DNA of 33,527 bases from Elusimicrobia bacterium HGW-Elusimicrobia-3 (GCA_002840355.1 PHAL01000031.1:1-33527); one strand, 5' to 3'. Counted from the first letter of the stretch, positions 8,701-17,135 are shown. Numbers and translations are program-made. Notes: generated by a model not told the origin, from the sequence alone.

Positions 8701-9531
8701 TTAAGGTTTCCAGTTGGAGGCGTCGTGGCGCTGGCGCGCGCCCAGGAAGCCGCGCAGCTTGAGGTGCTTGATCACCACGGAGGGCAGCAGCCGCCCCACC
8801 ACCAGGTGGTGGCCGGTGGCCCGGCTGAACACCTTGAGGGCGTTGGAACTGCAGGAGTTGAAGAAAGTGTGATACTTCTCGCCGGCGTAATTCCTGGTGC
8901 TTTCCTTCACGGCCTCGTCGAGCAGGCGCTGTTTCTCCTCGCGGCTGACCTTGAGCGGGTACACGTCCACGGCAAGCTTGCTCTTAACTATGGAGCTCTC
9001 CAGGAAGCTCTCCCACGAGACCACGTTCCAGACCAGGTCGTACTTGCCCGTGATGCCGGCGGTGAAGGGTTCGAACTCCTCCCCCTTCTTCTTCCAGGGC
9101 AGCACCTCGGCCACGAAACCGCGCACGGTCTTGCCGTCCGACTTGGCGCCGTCCTTGAAGGTGAACAGCAGGAAATTGTGGCCGGTGCCGCCGGACCTGT
9201 AGCCGAAGTAAACTTCCTCCAGCTTATCGTCCTCAATGCTCAGGTCGCGCCAGGCATAGGTATTGGTCTGCGCGTCCCGCTCGAAGCGCACGCCGCCTAT
9301 AACGCGCGCGCCGTTGGCGTTTGAAATCAGTTTAGCGGGTTTGCGGTCCTGCTCCAGGTCGGGATAGGTTTCCACGAGCGCCGGTACGGCCGCCGGGATC
9401 TCGAGGGCGGTCTCGCCCTGATAGGACAACAGTTCGTCGAGGGCCGGCGCCTGGGCAGAGGCGGCGGCCGTGAACAGCGGGAGAACGGAAAGAATTGTGA
9501 GTTTGCGCAGGATAGAAACGCAGTATCGCAT
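8701..9531 (-). CDS. Secreted DUF4105/Lnb-like protein
   Basis: 276 residues from the ATG at 9531. The signal peptide region is LRKLTILSVLPLFTAAASAQA. The mature part carries HNFLLFTFKDG in mid-protein and KYHTFFNSCSSNALKVF towards the C-terminus, the His and Asn-x-Cys arrangement seen in DUF4105 (the periplasmic domain related to the lipoprotein acyltransferase Lnb). No membrane helices follow, so it would be the soluble domain alone. Start choice: the frame is open to 9582, but the ATG at 9531 gives the cleaner signal peptide, and TATATT lies exactly 6 nt before it. Assignment rests on the Cys motif and overall pattern; a different Cys-dependent hydrolase fold is possible. Confidence 0.72.
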   Translation of the reverse strand: MRYCVSILRKLTILSVLPLFTAAASAQAPALDELLSYQGETALEIPAAVPALVETYPDLEQDRKPAKLISNANGARVIGGVRFERDAQTNTYAWRDLSIEDDKLEEVYFGYRSGGTGHNFLLFTFKDGAKSDGKTVRGFVAEVLPWKKKGEEFEPFTAGITGKYDLVWNVVSWESFLESSIVKSKLAVDVYPLKVSREEKQRLLDEAVKESTRNYAGEKYHTFFNSCSSNALKVFSRATGHHLVVGRLLPSVVIKHLKLRGFLGARQRHDASNWKP

Positions 9532-9537
9532 ACCAAT

Positions 9538-9543
9538 AATATA
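9538..9543 (-). promoter_or_regulatory. -10 element of a leaderless promoter
   Basis: Minus strand TATATT-ATTGGT-ATG, again a 6-nt gap between the hexamer and the start codon of the DUF4105-like gene. No convincing -35. Confidence 0.45.
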
Positions 9544-9619
9544 CAGGATATGCCGCCGCAAGTAATGAGGCTTTGGCCCCACCCCCCTCTGGTCTTTGGG
9601 CCTACGGCAGAAAAAGAAA

Positions 9620-9640
9620 ACCGCCGGCCCAGCCGGCGGT
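9620..9640 (-). terminator. Terminator after the TPR-secretin gene
   Basis: Stem ACCGCCGGC/GCCGGCGGT with a 3-nt loop, about 70 bases beyond the stop at 9711. On the minus strand it is followed by TTTCTTTTTCTG, a good T-rich tail. Confidence 0.75.
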
Positions 9641-9710
9641 CTTTAAGACTATAGCCAGGCGTCCCCTATCCTCCTTTCCCCGCTCCCGCGCCTTCCCGCC
9701 AGACGGGTAT

Positions 9711-11513
9711 TTAGTAGTACAGGAAGCTCAGCGAGCGGCGCAGCACCTGGTTAAGACTTTCCCGTTCCCCCCACCATTGCTGGTCGAAGGCGCCGGTATT
9801 ATAGAGTTCCTTGAAAACCTTGTAATGGGCCAGGTTCCCCCATATATGCTCTATGTTGGTGTCCTTCACGAACATATGCCCGAAACGTTCGCGGTACGCC
9901 TTCAGGTACGGGGACTCGTTGCGTATCGCCCGCACAAGTTCCGGTTCCGGGGAAGTGTCCACCCCGGGATGCGGCCGGCGCGGCGAGATCAGGATTATGA
10001 CCGACTTGTTGAAGTCCATGGTCTTCTCGTTGGAAAAAAGGTACTGGATGACGGGGATATCGCGCAGGACGGGAACGCCCGATTTCGTCTCGGTGGTCTG
10101 CTTCTCGCGCAAGCCGCTCAGCACGAGGGTCTGCTCGGGGGACATCACAACGCTGGCCGTCACCGAGTTCTTGGACGACCGGATGCTTTCCTTGAAGGTC
10201 CCCACGGCCCCCACCTCGAAGAAGGACCGCCCCGCCGTAACGTCGAGCATGATGCGGCCGCTCGGCAGGAAAGTCGGCGTGACCGTCAGCGTGACGCCCA
10301 CCTCTATGGTCTTCAGACTTCCTTCCTGGGTCCCGGTTATGGCCACCTCCAGCGTGGAGCCGGCGAAGAACTTCGACTCTTTGCCGTTAAGCGCCACCAG
10401 CGTGGGCCGGGCCAGGATCTCGTTGCGGTCGTCGGCCGCGTTAAAGATGTTGAGGTTGTATTTAACCTCCGGCACGGAGATCTTGCGGGTCAGCACTTTA
10501 GTATAGGTCGGGGCGGCGGCGGTCTGCCAGGTCTTCGTGAAGGTTTCATCGCCGCTGAACTGGGCGACAAGGCCCTCAAGCAGGTTCACGCCCTTGTTGG
10601 TGGTCTCGTACTCCTCGGTCCGGATCATGGCGACATCCAGAACTATCATCTTCTCTTCATCGGCTTCAGCTACCGGCGGCCCCTCCGGCGGGATTGGCCC
10701 CGCCGCGGCCGGCTCCGCCGGCTTTGCCGGGCCCGCGGAAAGTATTTCCTTGACGCTTTCATCCTTTATCGCGTCGCGCAGGCCCTCCCATTGCGCCAGT
10801 TTGCCCGCCAGCCGCGCCACGCGCACCCTGTTGGGTTCCGTCTTGTTGTAAGTGGCCAGCTGCGTCCTGGCTTCTTCGAACCGCCCGGCGGCGGCCGAGA
10901 TCAGCGCGTGGGCGCCCGCTATGCCGGCCGACTCGGGCCTGAGTTCCCTGGCGCGGATGATGGCCGGCAGCGCCGTCTCCAGGTCCTCCGCGTAGTAGGA
11001 GGCCTGGGCCAGTCCGCTGAGCAGGTCCGGGTCCTCCGGCTGGTACAAGAGCGCGTGGGCGAAATATTCCTGGGCCCGGGCATAGTCCTTCCTGGCCAGG
11101 GAGATCCGGCCCAGCTGCTGGGAGGCCAGCCAGTTGTCGGGATTGAACTTACGGGCCATGTTGTAGCCTATCTGGGCCTGCTCGTACTGGTTGGCATCCC
11201 CGTTCTCGGCCATCAGGTGATAGGCCAGCCCGTTGAGGAACTGGAAGTTGGAGTTGGAGGGATCGGTGCGCAGGGCATTGTTCAGCTCTTTCGACGCCTT
11301 CTCGTATTTCCCTTTCTGAAGGGCCAGAACCGCCTTGCGTATATTGAGGTCGGAGGGCTTCTTGCTGTCGCTGGGCGGCAGCAGGCGCGTGACCGGGACC
11401 GTGGCGAGATAGTCCGGGTCCAGCGACCGGGCGCGCGGCCCGGTGGCGGCGCAGCCAGCCTGGAACGCGGCCAGCAGACATACCAGCGTGAGCCGGGATA
11501 TATATATTTTCAT
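9711..11513 (-). CDS. TPR-secretin lipoprotein (type II/IV secretion or pilus channel)
   Basis: 600 residues from the ATG at 11513, preceded by GGGGGGGAG. The N-terminus has a hydrophobic run ending in the lipobox AGC (Cys ~20). Residues ~50-260 contain TPR-like helical repeats (ALQKGKYEKASKELNNAL, ARKDYARAQEYFAHAL and LEEA-type helices), then a Pro/Ala linker. The C-terminal ~300 residues match the secretin family core: ARPTLVALNGKESKFFAGS, a GVTLTVTPTFLPSGRIMLDV strand pair, and the signature SGVPVLRDIPVIQYLFSN followed by NKSVIILISPR. Secretins form multimeric outer-membrane channels. The usual N0/N1 domains seem replaced by TPRs. It stands alone, with no other secretion gene adjacent; a PilP-like gene lies 7 kb away. 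Confidence 0.88.
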   Translation of the reverse strand: MKIYISRLTLVCLLAAFQAGCAATGPRARSLDPDYLATVPVTRLLPPSDSKKPSDLNIRKAVLALQKGKYEKASKELNNALRTDPSNSNFQFLNGLAYHLMAENGDANQYEQAQIGYNMARKFNPDNWLASQQLGRISLARKDYARAQEYFAHALLYQPEDPDLLSGLAQASYYAEDLETALPAIIRARELRPESAGIAGAHALISAAAGRFEEARTQLATYNKTEPNRVRVARLAGKLAQWEGLRDAIKDESVKEILSAGPAKPAEPAAAGPIPPEGPPVAEADEEKMIVLDVAMIRTEEYETTNKGVNLLEGLVAQFSGDETFTKTWQTAAAPTYTKVLTRKISVPEVKYNLNIFNAADDRNEILARPTLVALNGKESKFFAGSTLEVAITGTQEGSLKTIEVGVTLTVTPTFLPSGRIMLDVTAGRSFFEVGAVGTFKESIRSSKNSVTASVVMSPEQTLVLSGLREKQTTETKSGVPVLRDIPVIQYLFSNEKTMDFNKSVIILISPRRPHPGVDTSPEPELVRAIRNESPYLKAYRERFGHMFVKDTNIEHIWGNLAHYKVFKELYNTGAFDQQWWGERESLNQVLRRSLSFLYY

Positions 11514-11609
11514 TAACTCCCCCCCGATAGACATTTCGCCACGGTACCGCGCGCAAGATAGTGCTCTTGAGCGCAATATACGCTAACCCACCCCTATGGT
11601 AACAAAAAG

Positions 11610-11663
11610 CCGGGCATTTTTCACCTTTTTCCCGGGATTATTTTGCCGGGGGTTTTGCCCCCG
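11610..11663. terminator. Paired hairpins between divergent promoters
   Basis: Two hairpins sit between the divergent genes: CCGGG/CCCGG (11610-11635), flanked by AAAAAG on the left (a T tract on the minus strand) and ATTATTTT on the right, then CGGGGG-TTTTG-CCCCCG (11647-11663). They lie at gene starts, not gene ends, so they may insulate the two promoters. Confidence 0.5.
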
Positions 11664-11696
11664 CTGAAGGCTGCCGGTTCTGCTTCCGGTTCGTGT

Positions 11697-11725
11697 TTGT
11701 GGAATAATCCGATATTGTATAGAAT
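11697..11725 (+). promoter_or_regulatory. Promoter of the Cys-rich repeat protein
   Basis: -35 TTGTGG (11697-11702), 17-bp spacer, -10 TAGAAT (11720-11725). Predicted leader of about 35 nt ending in the Shine-Dalgarno GGGGGA (11754-11759). Confidence 0.55.
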
Positions 11726-11766
11726 ACCCACGGGGAAGTATTTTGGGTTAAATGGGGGACAAACAA

Positions 11767-13374
11767 ATGATCATTATGCGATGGATAATCGCGGTACTGG
11801 TGCTATGCTTCTGCAGCTCCGGGGCTCTCGCCGCGGGCTGCGGCGGGAACGACCAGAAGCCCTGCACTATCAGCGAGGCGACCAAAGTGGGACAAAAGCC
11901 GAGCTCGTGTCCGAAGGGCTCGTTCTTCGATCCTATCGACGGCGGCACCTGCTGGGAATGCCCGGAGCACAACAACCGCACGGCGTACCACGTCAAGAGC
12001 GACAAGGCCTGCGTCAGGCCCTCCTACGAGAAATTCAAGAAAGCCGACAAGAAGCGCAAGAACACGCGCGTCGGCCAGGGCTGTCCCAAGGGCCAGTTCT
12101 GGGACGTGAAGGGCGGCAACGGGCTGCTCGGCGCCTGCTATGACTGCGAGGGGTACAACCGTACCGCCTACCCCGTAGACCACGACCGCTCTTGCGTGAA
12201 GCGGGTAAAAGAGGATCTCAACAAAGCCAGGCTGGTAATGTCCCTCTCCTGCCCTCCCGGCAGCTTCTTCGACCCTATCGACGGCGGCACCTGCTGGGAA
12301 TGCCCGAAGGACTACAGCCGCTCCGCGACCCATGTAAAGTCCAAAGACGCCTGCGTAGCGGCGCCGTTCGCTGGGCTGGGCGCGGCCTTCGGCGCCTGCG
12401 ATCCCGGCTACCTCAACATCCGCGGCACCTGCCGCAAGCAGGGCGATTGCGGCAAGAACGGGGAGCGCCCCTGCCTGCTGGGGGAGCGCATTCCCTCCTG
12501 CAACGACGGGCTAAAGGAGAACTTCCAGCAGAACGTCTGCGTGCCGCTGGCCCCGGGAGAGCTTCCCTTCTTCGCCGGGCTGGCCTCGCTCGCCGATTTC
12601 TACGGCGACGGCATTGTGCTGGCCTGCCGGCAGGCGCTGGGGCCCCTCAACCTCAAGTCGGACACCGATCTTGCCCTCGGGGCCAACTGCACCAAGAACG
12701 TGGTGGCGGGGGCGGCGTGCGAGCTGTTGGCCGACAAGATGGGCAGGGGAACGGCCAAGACCGCGAGCATGCTGCTGAGCGTGCCCGCCACGGCGGCCAG
12801 GTTCAACAGCGAGGTCGACAAGGCCTACAAGAAGGACTGCGCCGGCTTCAAGGAGAACCTGACCAAGGCCAAGAACCACGGCGCGGCCAAGACGTTCATG
12901 ACCTGCGGAGAAGGGCAGTTCTGGGATTTCAACGGCAACTGCTACTCCTGCCCGAAAGGCCACAACCGCACCCTGTATCCCGTGGACACTGACAAGGCCT
13001 GCGTGGACAGGGTGGGAGGAGAGCTGGTCCGGTCGGCCTGCAGCGTGTACAAGGCCACGGACGAGATGTTCGTCCAGAGCAACAAGTGCACCATCGAGGT
13101 CATCCGGAACGGGGAGTTCCTGAACCAGCCTCTCGACGTTTCGGACGCCAACCGCGAGGTATGCATGGCGGTCGGCGAACTGAGCTACGGCATCTACGAC
13201 CTGATCACCGCGGTCAAGGATAGCCCCCAGGATACGGGCGTAATGCTTGAAACCAAGCTCAGCAAGTTCGTCTTCGCCGTCAAGAAGACCTCGAAATACG
13301 CGTCGGTAGCCGTCAAGGCCACGACCGTAGCGGAGAAGGGCAAGAAGCTCAAAGACATGGCGGAGTGCCGCTGA
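11767..13374 (+). CDS. Secreted Cys-rich repeat protein
   Basis: 535 residues from the ATG at 11767, chosen because GGGGGAC lies 7 bases upstream; an ATG at 11752 is in frame but lies within that sequence. The signal peptide is MIIMRWIIAVLVLCFCSSGALAA-GC. The mature protein contains four copies of a ~45-residue module, roughly C-P-x-G-x-F-(W/F)-D-...-C-(Y/W)-x-C-P-...-N-R-(T/S)-x-Y-x-V-x-x-D-x-(A/S)-C-V. Three lie in the first ~215 residues and one near 380-425. The Cys spacing looks like a small disulphide-bonded knot. Between the third and fourth copies is a Gly/Ala-rich segment. The final ~110 residues are helical and nearly Cys-free. No named family is recognised. Probably extracellular or periplasmic; single-gene unit ending in a shared terminator. 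Confidence 0.85.
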   Translation: MIIMRWIIAVLVLCFCSSGALAAGCGGNDQKPCTISEATKVGQKPSSCPKGSFFDPIDGGTCWECPEHNNRTAYHVKSDKACVRPSYEKFKKADKKRKNTRVGQGCPKGQFWDVKGGNGLLGACYDCEGYNRTAYPVDHDRSCVKRVKEDLNKARLVMSLSCPPGSFFDPIDGGTCWECPKDYSRSATHVKSKDACVAAPFAGLGAAFGACDPGYLNIRGTCRKQGDCGKNGERPCLLGERIPSCNDGLKENFQQNVCVPLAPGELPFFAGLASLADFYGDGIVLACRQALGPLNLKSDTDLALGANCTKNVVAGAACELLADKMGRGTAKTASMLLSVPATAARFNSEVDKAYKKDCAGFKENLTKAKNHGAAKTFMTCGEGQFWDFNGNCYSCPKGHNRTLYPVDTDKACVDRVGGELVRSACSVYKATDEMFVQSNKCTIEVIRNGEFLNQPLDVSDANREVCMAVGELSYGIYDLITAVKDSPQDTGVMLETKLSKFVFAVKKTSKYASVAVKATTVAEKGKKLKDMAECR

Positions 13375-13430
13375 GGCCAGCCGGGAAGTCACGGGCAGGG
13401 AACCCGCCCGGCAACTTACCCCAAAAGCAG

Positions 13431-13454
13431 AACCGCCGGGATTTCCCGGCGGTT
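13431..13454. terminator. Shared terminator of convergent genes
   Basis: AACCGCCGGG-ATTT-CCCGGCGGTT, a perfect 10-bp stem between a plus-strand gene ending at 13374 and a minus-strand gene ending at 13484. The T-rich tail (CTGCTTTTGG) is on the minus side. Confidence 0.75.
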
Positions 13455-13483
13455 ATGACTGGGAGGCCAGGAAGCAGCGTTCC

Positions 13484-14992
13484 CTACTTCGGACGGCGGG
13501 GCAGGCTGCCGGAGATCTTCCTCACGAACAGGGCGGCTTCCTCGTAGAGCGGCTTATTGCGCATCCGCTCATAAAGCCCCTTGCCCAGCTGGGAGAGCAG
13601 GCCCCCGCCCAGGCTTTTAGAGGTTTTAACGCGCGTGACGGCCCCCGAAGAGCTCCAGACCTCATGGTCGGACGAAGAGTCCGACATGACGAAACCGCCA
13701 GCCACCTGGCGCCGGTTGTAAACCCCGGCCATGATCTCGCCGAACTCGGTTATATCCCCGGTGATAACGGCGTCCACGTTCAGCCACTTGCGGAGCTTAT
13801 CCTGCCGTACGCCGCGCAGCTGCGCCCCGTCCGAATACCCCTGGCGCCGCAGTAGGTCGTCGGTCTCGGCCAGCGGCTGCATGGCGTAGCCGCCGGCGGC
13901 CAGCGCCTCGAAAAGCATCTCCCGGAGCATGGGCGGCCCGTCGATGCTGTTGGTCTCCTCAGCCAGGGGCAGCAGCGCCACCCGGCGGCCGAACCAGGCT
14001 TCCGCCGCGGCGTTCTTCTCCTGGGCCGGCGCGGTCAGGCGGTCCAGATCGGAGAAGATCTGCGCCCACCTTATCCCCGAGGCCTGTTTATCCCCCGCGC
14101 TCTTTTCCCTGGCGGCCAGGTATTTTTCACGGGCGGCGGCGTAGTCGCCGGCGGCCTCGTGACAGACGGCCAGCCCCAGCAGGTCGCGCCAGGTACCGCC
14201 CGCGGCCGCCCGCGCGCTCCAGAAGGAAGAAGAACTGCCGCAGCCGCCCCGGCCCGCCGCCCGCGCGGCCCGTTTGGCCGGCTTGTCCTTTTTCTCGAAG
14301 TAGACCGGCCGGAACCGGGGTGAGGGCTTGCCGGCGTAGCGGCTCGCTACCCTGGCCGCGAAAGACGCCGCGGCCTTGAGCGAAGCCTGGCCGTACCAGT
14401 CGGAGGCGGAAAGGTCCCCGTGGTTATTTTGCTCCGAATATTGCATGGGCTCGGCCCAGGAATCCACTACCGCCCCGCCGGGCAGCGCGGCCAGCGAGCC
14501 CTGCACCGAAACGGCGGCCGTGTAGGTCCAGGTCGCGCTTTTACCGGCCTTTACCGCGCCGCTCTTGTCCTTATAGGTGATATTTTTCTCGGTCTTCACT
14601 ACGGAGACGCGGACGGGGCTGACAGCCAGCGAGAGCAAGCCGGAAGGCGAGAACCTGGCGGCCAGCGGGTCGGGGAGTTCCGGCGAAACCCGGTAAGCCG
14701 CCACCCCGAGCCCCCCGGCAAAAAGGCCAGCCGCGGTATCGGCGGCGAAAGCGGAGGCCTCGAACTCAGCGGGGTCGCCGGCCAGCGCGTTGAGCACCTT
14801 GCCGAGCTTTCCCAGGTCTACAGGGGCTTCCGGCTTGACCGAGATATAGACGGAGGACAGGGCGCGCAAGACTTCGGGGGAGCCCTGGTACGACGGGAGG
14901 CGGTGGTTCATCCTTACCGAATAGTGGGACGAGCAACCGGAAAAGAGAACGGCGGCCAGAGCGGCCGCAAAATATGCTGTTCGGTGATGCAT
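13484..14992 (-). CDS. Lipoprotein with C-terminal GNA1162/DUF799-like domain
   Basis: 502 residues. The N-terminus HRTAYFAAALAAVLFSGCSS has a lipobox (SGC, Cys ~20), so it is probably an outer-membrane lipoprotein. The N-terminal half has no recognised domain. Near residues 255-310 is a short helical, TPR-like stretch (LLGLAVCHEAAGDYAAAREKYLAA). From ~336 the pattern VALLPLAEETNSIDGPPMLREML...LAAGGYAMQPLAETDDLLRRQGYSDGAQLRGV...LNVDAVITGDITEFG closely follows the GNA1162 (DUF799) lipoprotein family. That family usually occurs as a ~220-residue stand-alone protein beside CsgG-like lipoproteins. Here it is fused to a long extra N-terminal region. Shine-Dalgarno AAAGGAA lies ~10 bases before the ATG. 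Confidence 0.8.
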   Translation of the reverse strand: MHHRTAYFAAALAAVLFSGCSSHYSVRMNHRLPSYQGSPEVLRALSSVYISVKPEAPVDLGKLGKVLNALAGDPAEFEASAFAADTAAGLFAGGLGVAAYRVSPELPDPLAARFSPSGLLSLAVSPVRVSVVKTEKNITYKDKSGAVKAGKSATWTYTAAVSVQGSLAALPGGAVVDSWAEPMQYSEQNNHGDLSASDWYGQASLKAAASFAARVASRYAGKPSPRFRPVYFEKKDKPAKRAARAAGRGGCGSSSSFWSARAAAGGTWRDLLGLAVCHEAAGDYAAAREKYLAAREKSAGDKQASGIRWAQIFSDLDRLTAPAQEKNAAAEAWFGRRVALLPLAEETNSIDGPPMLREMLFEALAAGGYAMQPLAETDDLLRRQGYSDGAQLRGVRQDKLRKWLNVDAVITGDITEFGEIMAGVYNRRQVAGGFVMSDSSSDHEVWSSSGAVTRVKTSKSLGGGLLSQLGKGLYERMRNKPLYEEAALFVRKISGSLPRRPK

Positions 14993-15055
14993 AACGCTGT
15001 TTTTCCTTTCGGCTCTTTTTGATCTTCGCGCGGGTGCCGCCCGCGCTGCCGGGAT

Positions 15056-15061
15056 ATTCTA
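15056..15061 (-). promoter_or_regulatory. Possible -10 element before the GNA1162-like gene
   Basis: Minus strand GTTTTGTAGAAT, close to the GTTTTGGTAGAAT of the leaderless promoters, about 64 bases before the ATG at 14992 and just beyond the stop of the upstream DUF1704 gene. No -35 is visible. Confidence 0.35.
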
Positions 15062-15071
15062 CAAAACTCCT

Positions 15072-16235
15072 TTATTTCTTCCCGGCCTCCAGCGCGCGCA
15101 GGGCGGGCAAATGGTCCATGGAGACTTTGCCGTATTTCATCAGCTCGTCCCAGGACCCGCCGGCCGCGAGGAAGGCTTTGACCTTAAGATAACCCCTGAA
15201 ATACGAGACGTCCTTCGGGTAGCAGCCCGGCCGCCCGGTGTCCGTTAGCCCGCGCTTTACGCGCTGCGTGAGCGCCCAGGCGAGGTCGTCCGGCACGCCG
15301 CCGCGCGAAAGGTTGTCGAAAACCGCGGAGAACGGCAGCCGGGAGGCCCAGTGCACCGCCAGCACGCGCAGGGCGAAAAGGCGCAGCCCGTCGTTAATGC
15401 CGCTCTCCCGCTCGCGCCAGGCGGCCATGCCTTCCTCGGTCTCCAGGTAGCCCTCCAGGCCCACGCGGAAGATGCCCAGCGGCATGGCGTGGCCGTTCTC
15501 GGCCCGCCTGGCGTGCACGCCTATCTCGTGCTCCACCAGCCGGAATACTTCCTCGGCGGCGAAGCGGCGGCCCTTCTTTATCTTGACCACGCGGCTGCCT
15601 GGCAGCACCGAGGCGGACGCGCTCATTTTGGCAGAGATCCTGACGCTCCAGTTATGAAGGCCGCGGTCCTGCAGCGCCCGCCCCAGTTGCTCGGCCATAT
15701 CCGCGTCGCTAAGCCCGGCCGGCCTGGCTGGAGGCGTCCAGCCGAGTTCCTTCAGTGTGGCCGAGGCGGCCGCCACTTCCTCCGGGGCGGGCAGCGGGTA
15801 AAGCGCCGCGCCCAGCGCGGTGAACTCCCCGGCGCCGCGGGCCTGCAGTATTTTCAGCTTGGCCTTCAGCTGCAGGCGCGCCTCGTCCAGAAAAACGGCA
15901 TAAGGGCCGGCGGGGGCCGGCTCGTCGAGGCGCCGCGCCGCCGCGAGGGCCTTCTTGGTTATGGGCGAGTAAGTGAATTGCGGTTCATAGGTCCGGCCGG
16001 CTCGCCTGGCCTTGAAAAACCGGGCCCGTTCTTTTTTCTCGGAGGCCGGTAACGGGTTTATGCGCTCGGAGAAGCCGAGCGCCCGGCTGAAGCCAGACAC
16101 CATTTCGTCCCGGGCCTTTTCGGCCGGAGAGGGAACCGGCCAGGCTCCCGCCGCGAGCGGCAGCAACAGGGCCAGCCCGGCCGCGCCCGCGCATATTATT
16201 TTTATTGAGCCTTTCATGTTAAGCGATCCGGCCAT
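15072..16235 (-). CDS. Exported DUF1704-like zinc metallopeptidase
   Basis: 387 residues. The N-terminus has a hydrophobic export signal (IKIICAGAAGLALLLPLAAGAWP). The core carries VEHEIGVHARRAENG near residue 235, an HExxxH zinc motif, followed ~30 residues later by ETEEGMAAW, equivalent to the 'QEGLA' element of DUF1704 (the family that includes the tubulin carboxypeptidase MATCAP). The Glu there would be the third zinc ligand. Family members are usually cytosolic, so the signal peptide is notable. Start: ATG at 16235 follows GGGGGATT, as at two other starts here; an in-frame ATG at 16217 gives a more typical signal peptide and cannot be excluded. Substrate is unknown; peptidoglycan or a secreted protein is possible. 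Confidence 0.8.
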   Translation of the reverse strand: MAGSLNMKGSIKIICAGAAGLALLLPLAAGAWPVPSPAEKARDEMVSGFSRALGFSERINPLPASEKKERARFFKARRAGRTYEPQFTYSPITKKALAAARRLDEPAPAGPYAVFLDEARLQLKAKLKILQARGAGEFTALGAALYPLPAPEEVAAASATLKELGWTPPARPAGLSDADMAEQLGRALQDRGLHNWSVRISAKMSASASVLPGSRVVKIKKGRRFAAEEVFRLVEHEIGVHARRAENGHAMPLGIFRVGLEGYLETEEGMAAWRERESGINDGLRLFALRVLAVHWASRLPFSAVFDNLSRGGVPDDLAWALTQRVKRGLTDTGRPGCYPKDVSYFRGYLKVKAFLAAGGSWDELMKYGKVSMDHLPALRALEAGKK

Positions 16236-16280
16236 AATCCCCCGGTAAGATCCTAACGATATTAAATATTAGCATTTAGC

Positions 16281-16336
16281 AAAAAGGCCGCCGCGGCCGC
16301 GCTGGTCCCCCGGCATGGCACCAAAACGGCCTTTTT
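16281..16336. terminator. Bidirectional hairpin between divergent genes
   Basis: Outer stem AAAAAGGCCG/CGGCCTTTTT (10 bp) enclosing 36 bases with further GC pairing. T tracts occur on both strands. It lies between two gene starts (16235 minus, 16470 plus), not at a gene end. Confidence 0.55.
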
Positions 16337-16469
16337 GTTGCCGCGCAACGTCATAAGCCATCCGTCCCCGAAATTGGCCCTTATGCCTCATGTGCGCGGC
16401 CGCCGGGGTTGATACCATATATGTACGGCGGTCTTTAGAAAAGGGACCCCGCCAGGAGGTAGCGCAACA

Positions 16470-17135
16470 ATGAGGAAATCAGCGATTCTTGTACTAGCGG
16501 CCCTGTTCACGGGCGCCGCTGCCCACGCGGCCGGCAACGCCGGAGCTTTCGAGCTGCCCGCCCTCGACGCGGCCGCTCTGAAGACCGCCGCCGCCGACAT
16601 ACAGGTCCCCGTCGCCCCCGCCTCGCGGGTGAGCGGCTATCCCGGCGACCAGGAGCAGGCCAAGGTCTGGCTGCCGTTCCGCCAGGAAGGCCCGGGCTGG
16701 TGGAGCACCTCCGAGAGCGACCCTTTCGCCAGCGACCGCATAGAGGTCAACGTGCGCTCCGGCTTCGGCGACGACTTCGACGTGGACTTTACCGCCGGCT
16801 TCGGTCACGAGATGGGCACCATCTCCCGGTTCGGCTCCAGGATGGAACTTTCGGCCATGGGCACGCGCATGACAGCCGAGAAGTGGCTGGACAGCTACAG
16901 GCTCGAAGGCGAGGTGCTGCTCGAGAAGGGCCGCCGCGTGCGTATCCGCCTGGACATGGAGAAGGACTTCAGCAGCGAGAACTACGTTATCCGCAGCACC
17001 GGCCTGCTGCTCAACGTCAACAGGTTCGGCATAACCGGCGAGGCCCCCGACACGATAGGCTACCCCAAGAAGGTGCTGGCCGTGATAGCGGCCATGTCGA
17101 TCGCGATATTCCAGTCGCCGGCCAACGGGTTCTGA
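16470..17135 (+). CDS. Secreted protein of unknown function
   Basis: 221 residues with a clear signal peptide (MRKSAILVLAALFTGAAAHA). The start is fixed by a strong Shine-Dalgarno, AGGAGG, 10 bases upstream. The middle contains WLPFRQEGPGWW and a strand-rich segment with many Asp/Gly and charged residues (RSGFGDDFDVDFTAGFG, EGEVLLEKGRRVRIRLDMEKDF). No Cys and no recognised family; predicted periplasmic. A hairpin can form in the leader just before the Shine-Dalgarno (GGCGGTC with GACCCCGCC, ~16426-16455), which might modulate translation. Confidence 0.8.
   Translation: MRKSAILVLAALFTGAAAHAAGNAGAFELPALDAAALKTAAADIQVPVAPASRVSGYPGDQEQAKVWLPFRQEGPGWWSTSESDPFASDRIEVNVRSGFGDDFDVDFTAGFGHEMGTISRFGSRMELSAMGTRMTAEKWLDSYRLEGEVLLEKGRRVRIRLDMEKDFSSENYVIRSTGLLLNVNRFGITGEAPDTIGYPKKVLAVIAAMSIAIFQSPANGF

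Noticed and set aside
9573-11516. 647-codon plus-strand frame
   Set aside because: Antisense to the TPR-secretin gene, which has clear family motifs on the minus strand.
11752-11766. Upstream ATG for the Cys-rich repeat protein
   Set aside because: It overlaps the Shine-Dalgarno that serves the ATG at 11767 and adds a charged stretch before the signal peptide.
12192-12992. 266-codon plus-strand frame overlapping the Cys-rich gene
   Set aside because: Out-of-frame shadow; Arg/Gly-rich, no signal peptide, and the Cys modules are in the other frame.
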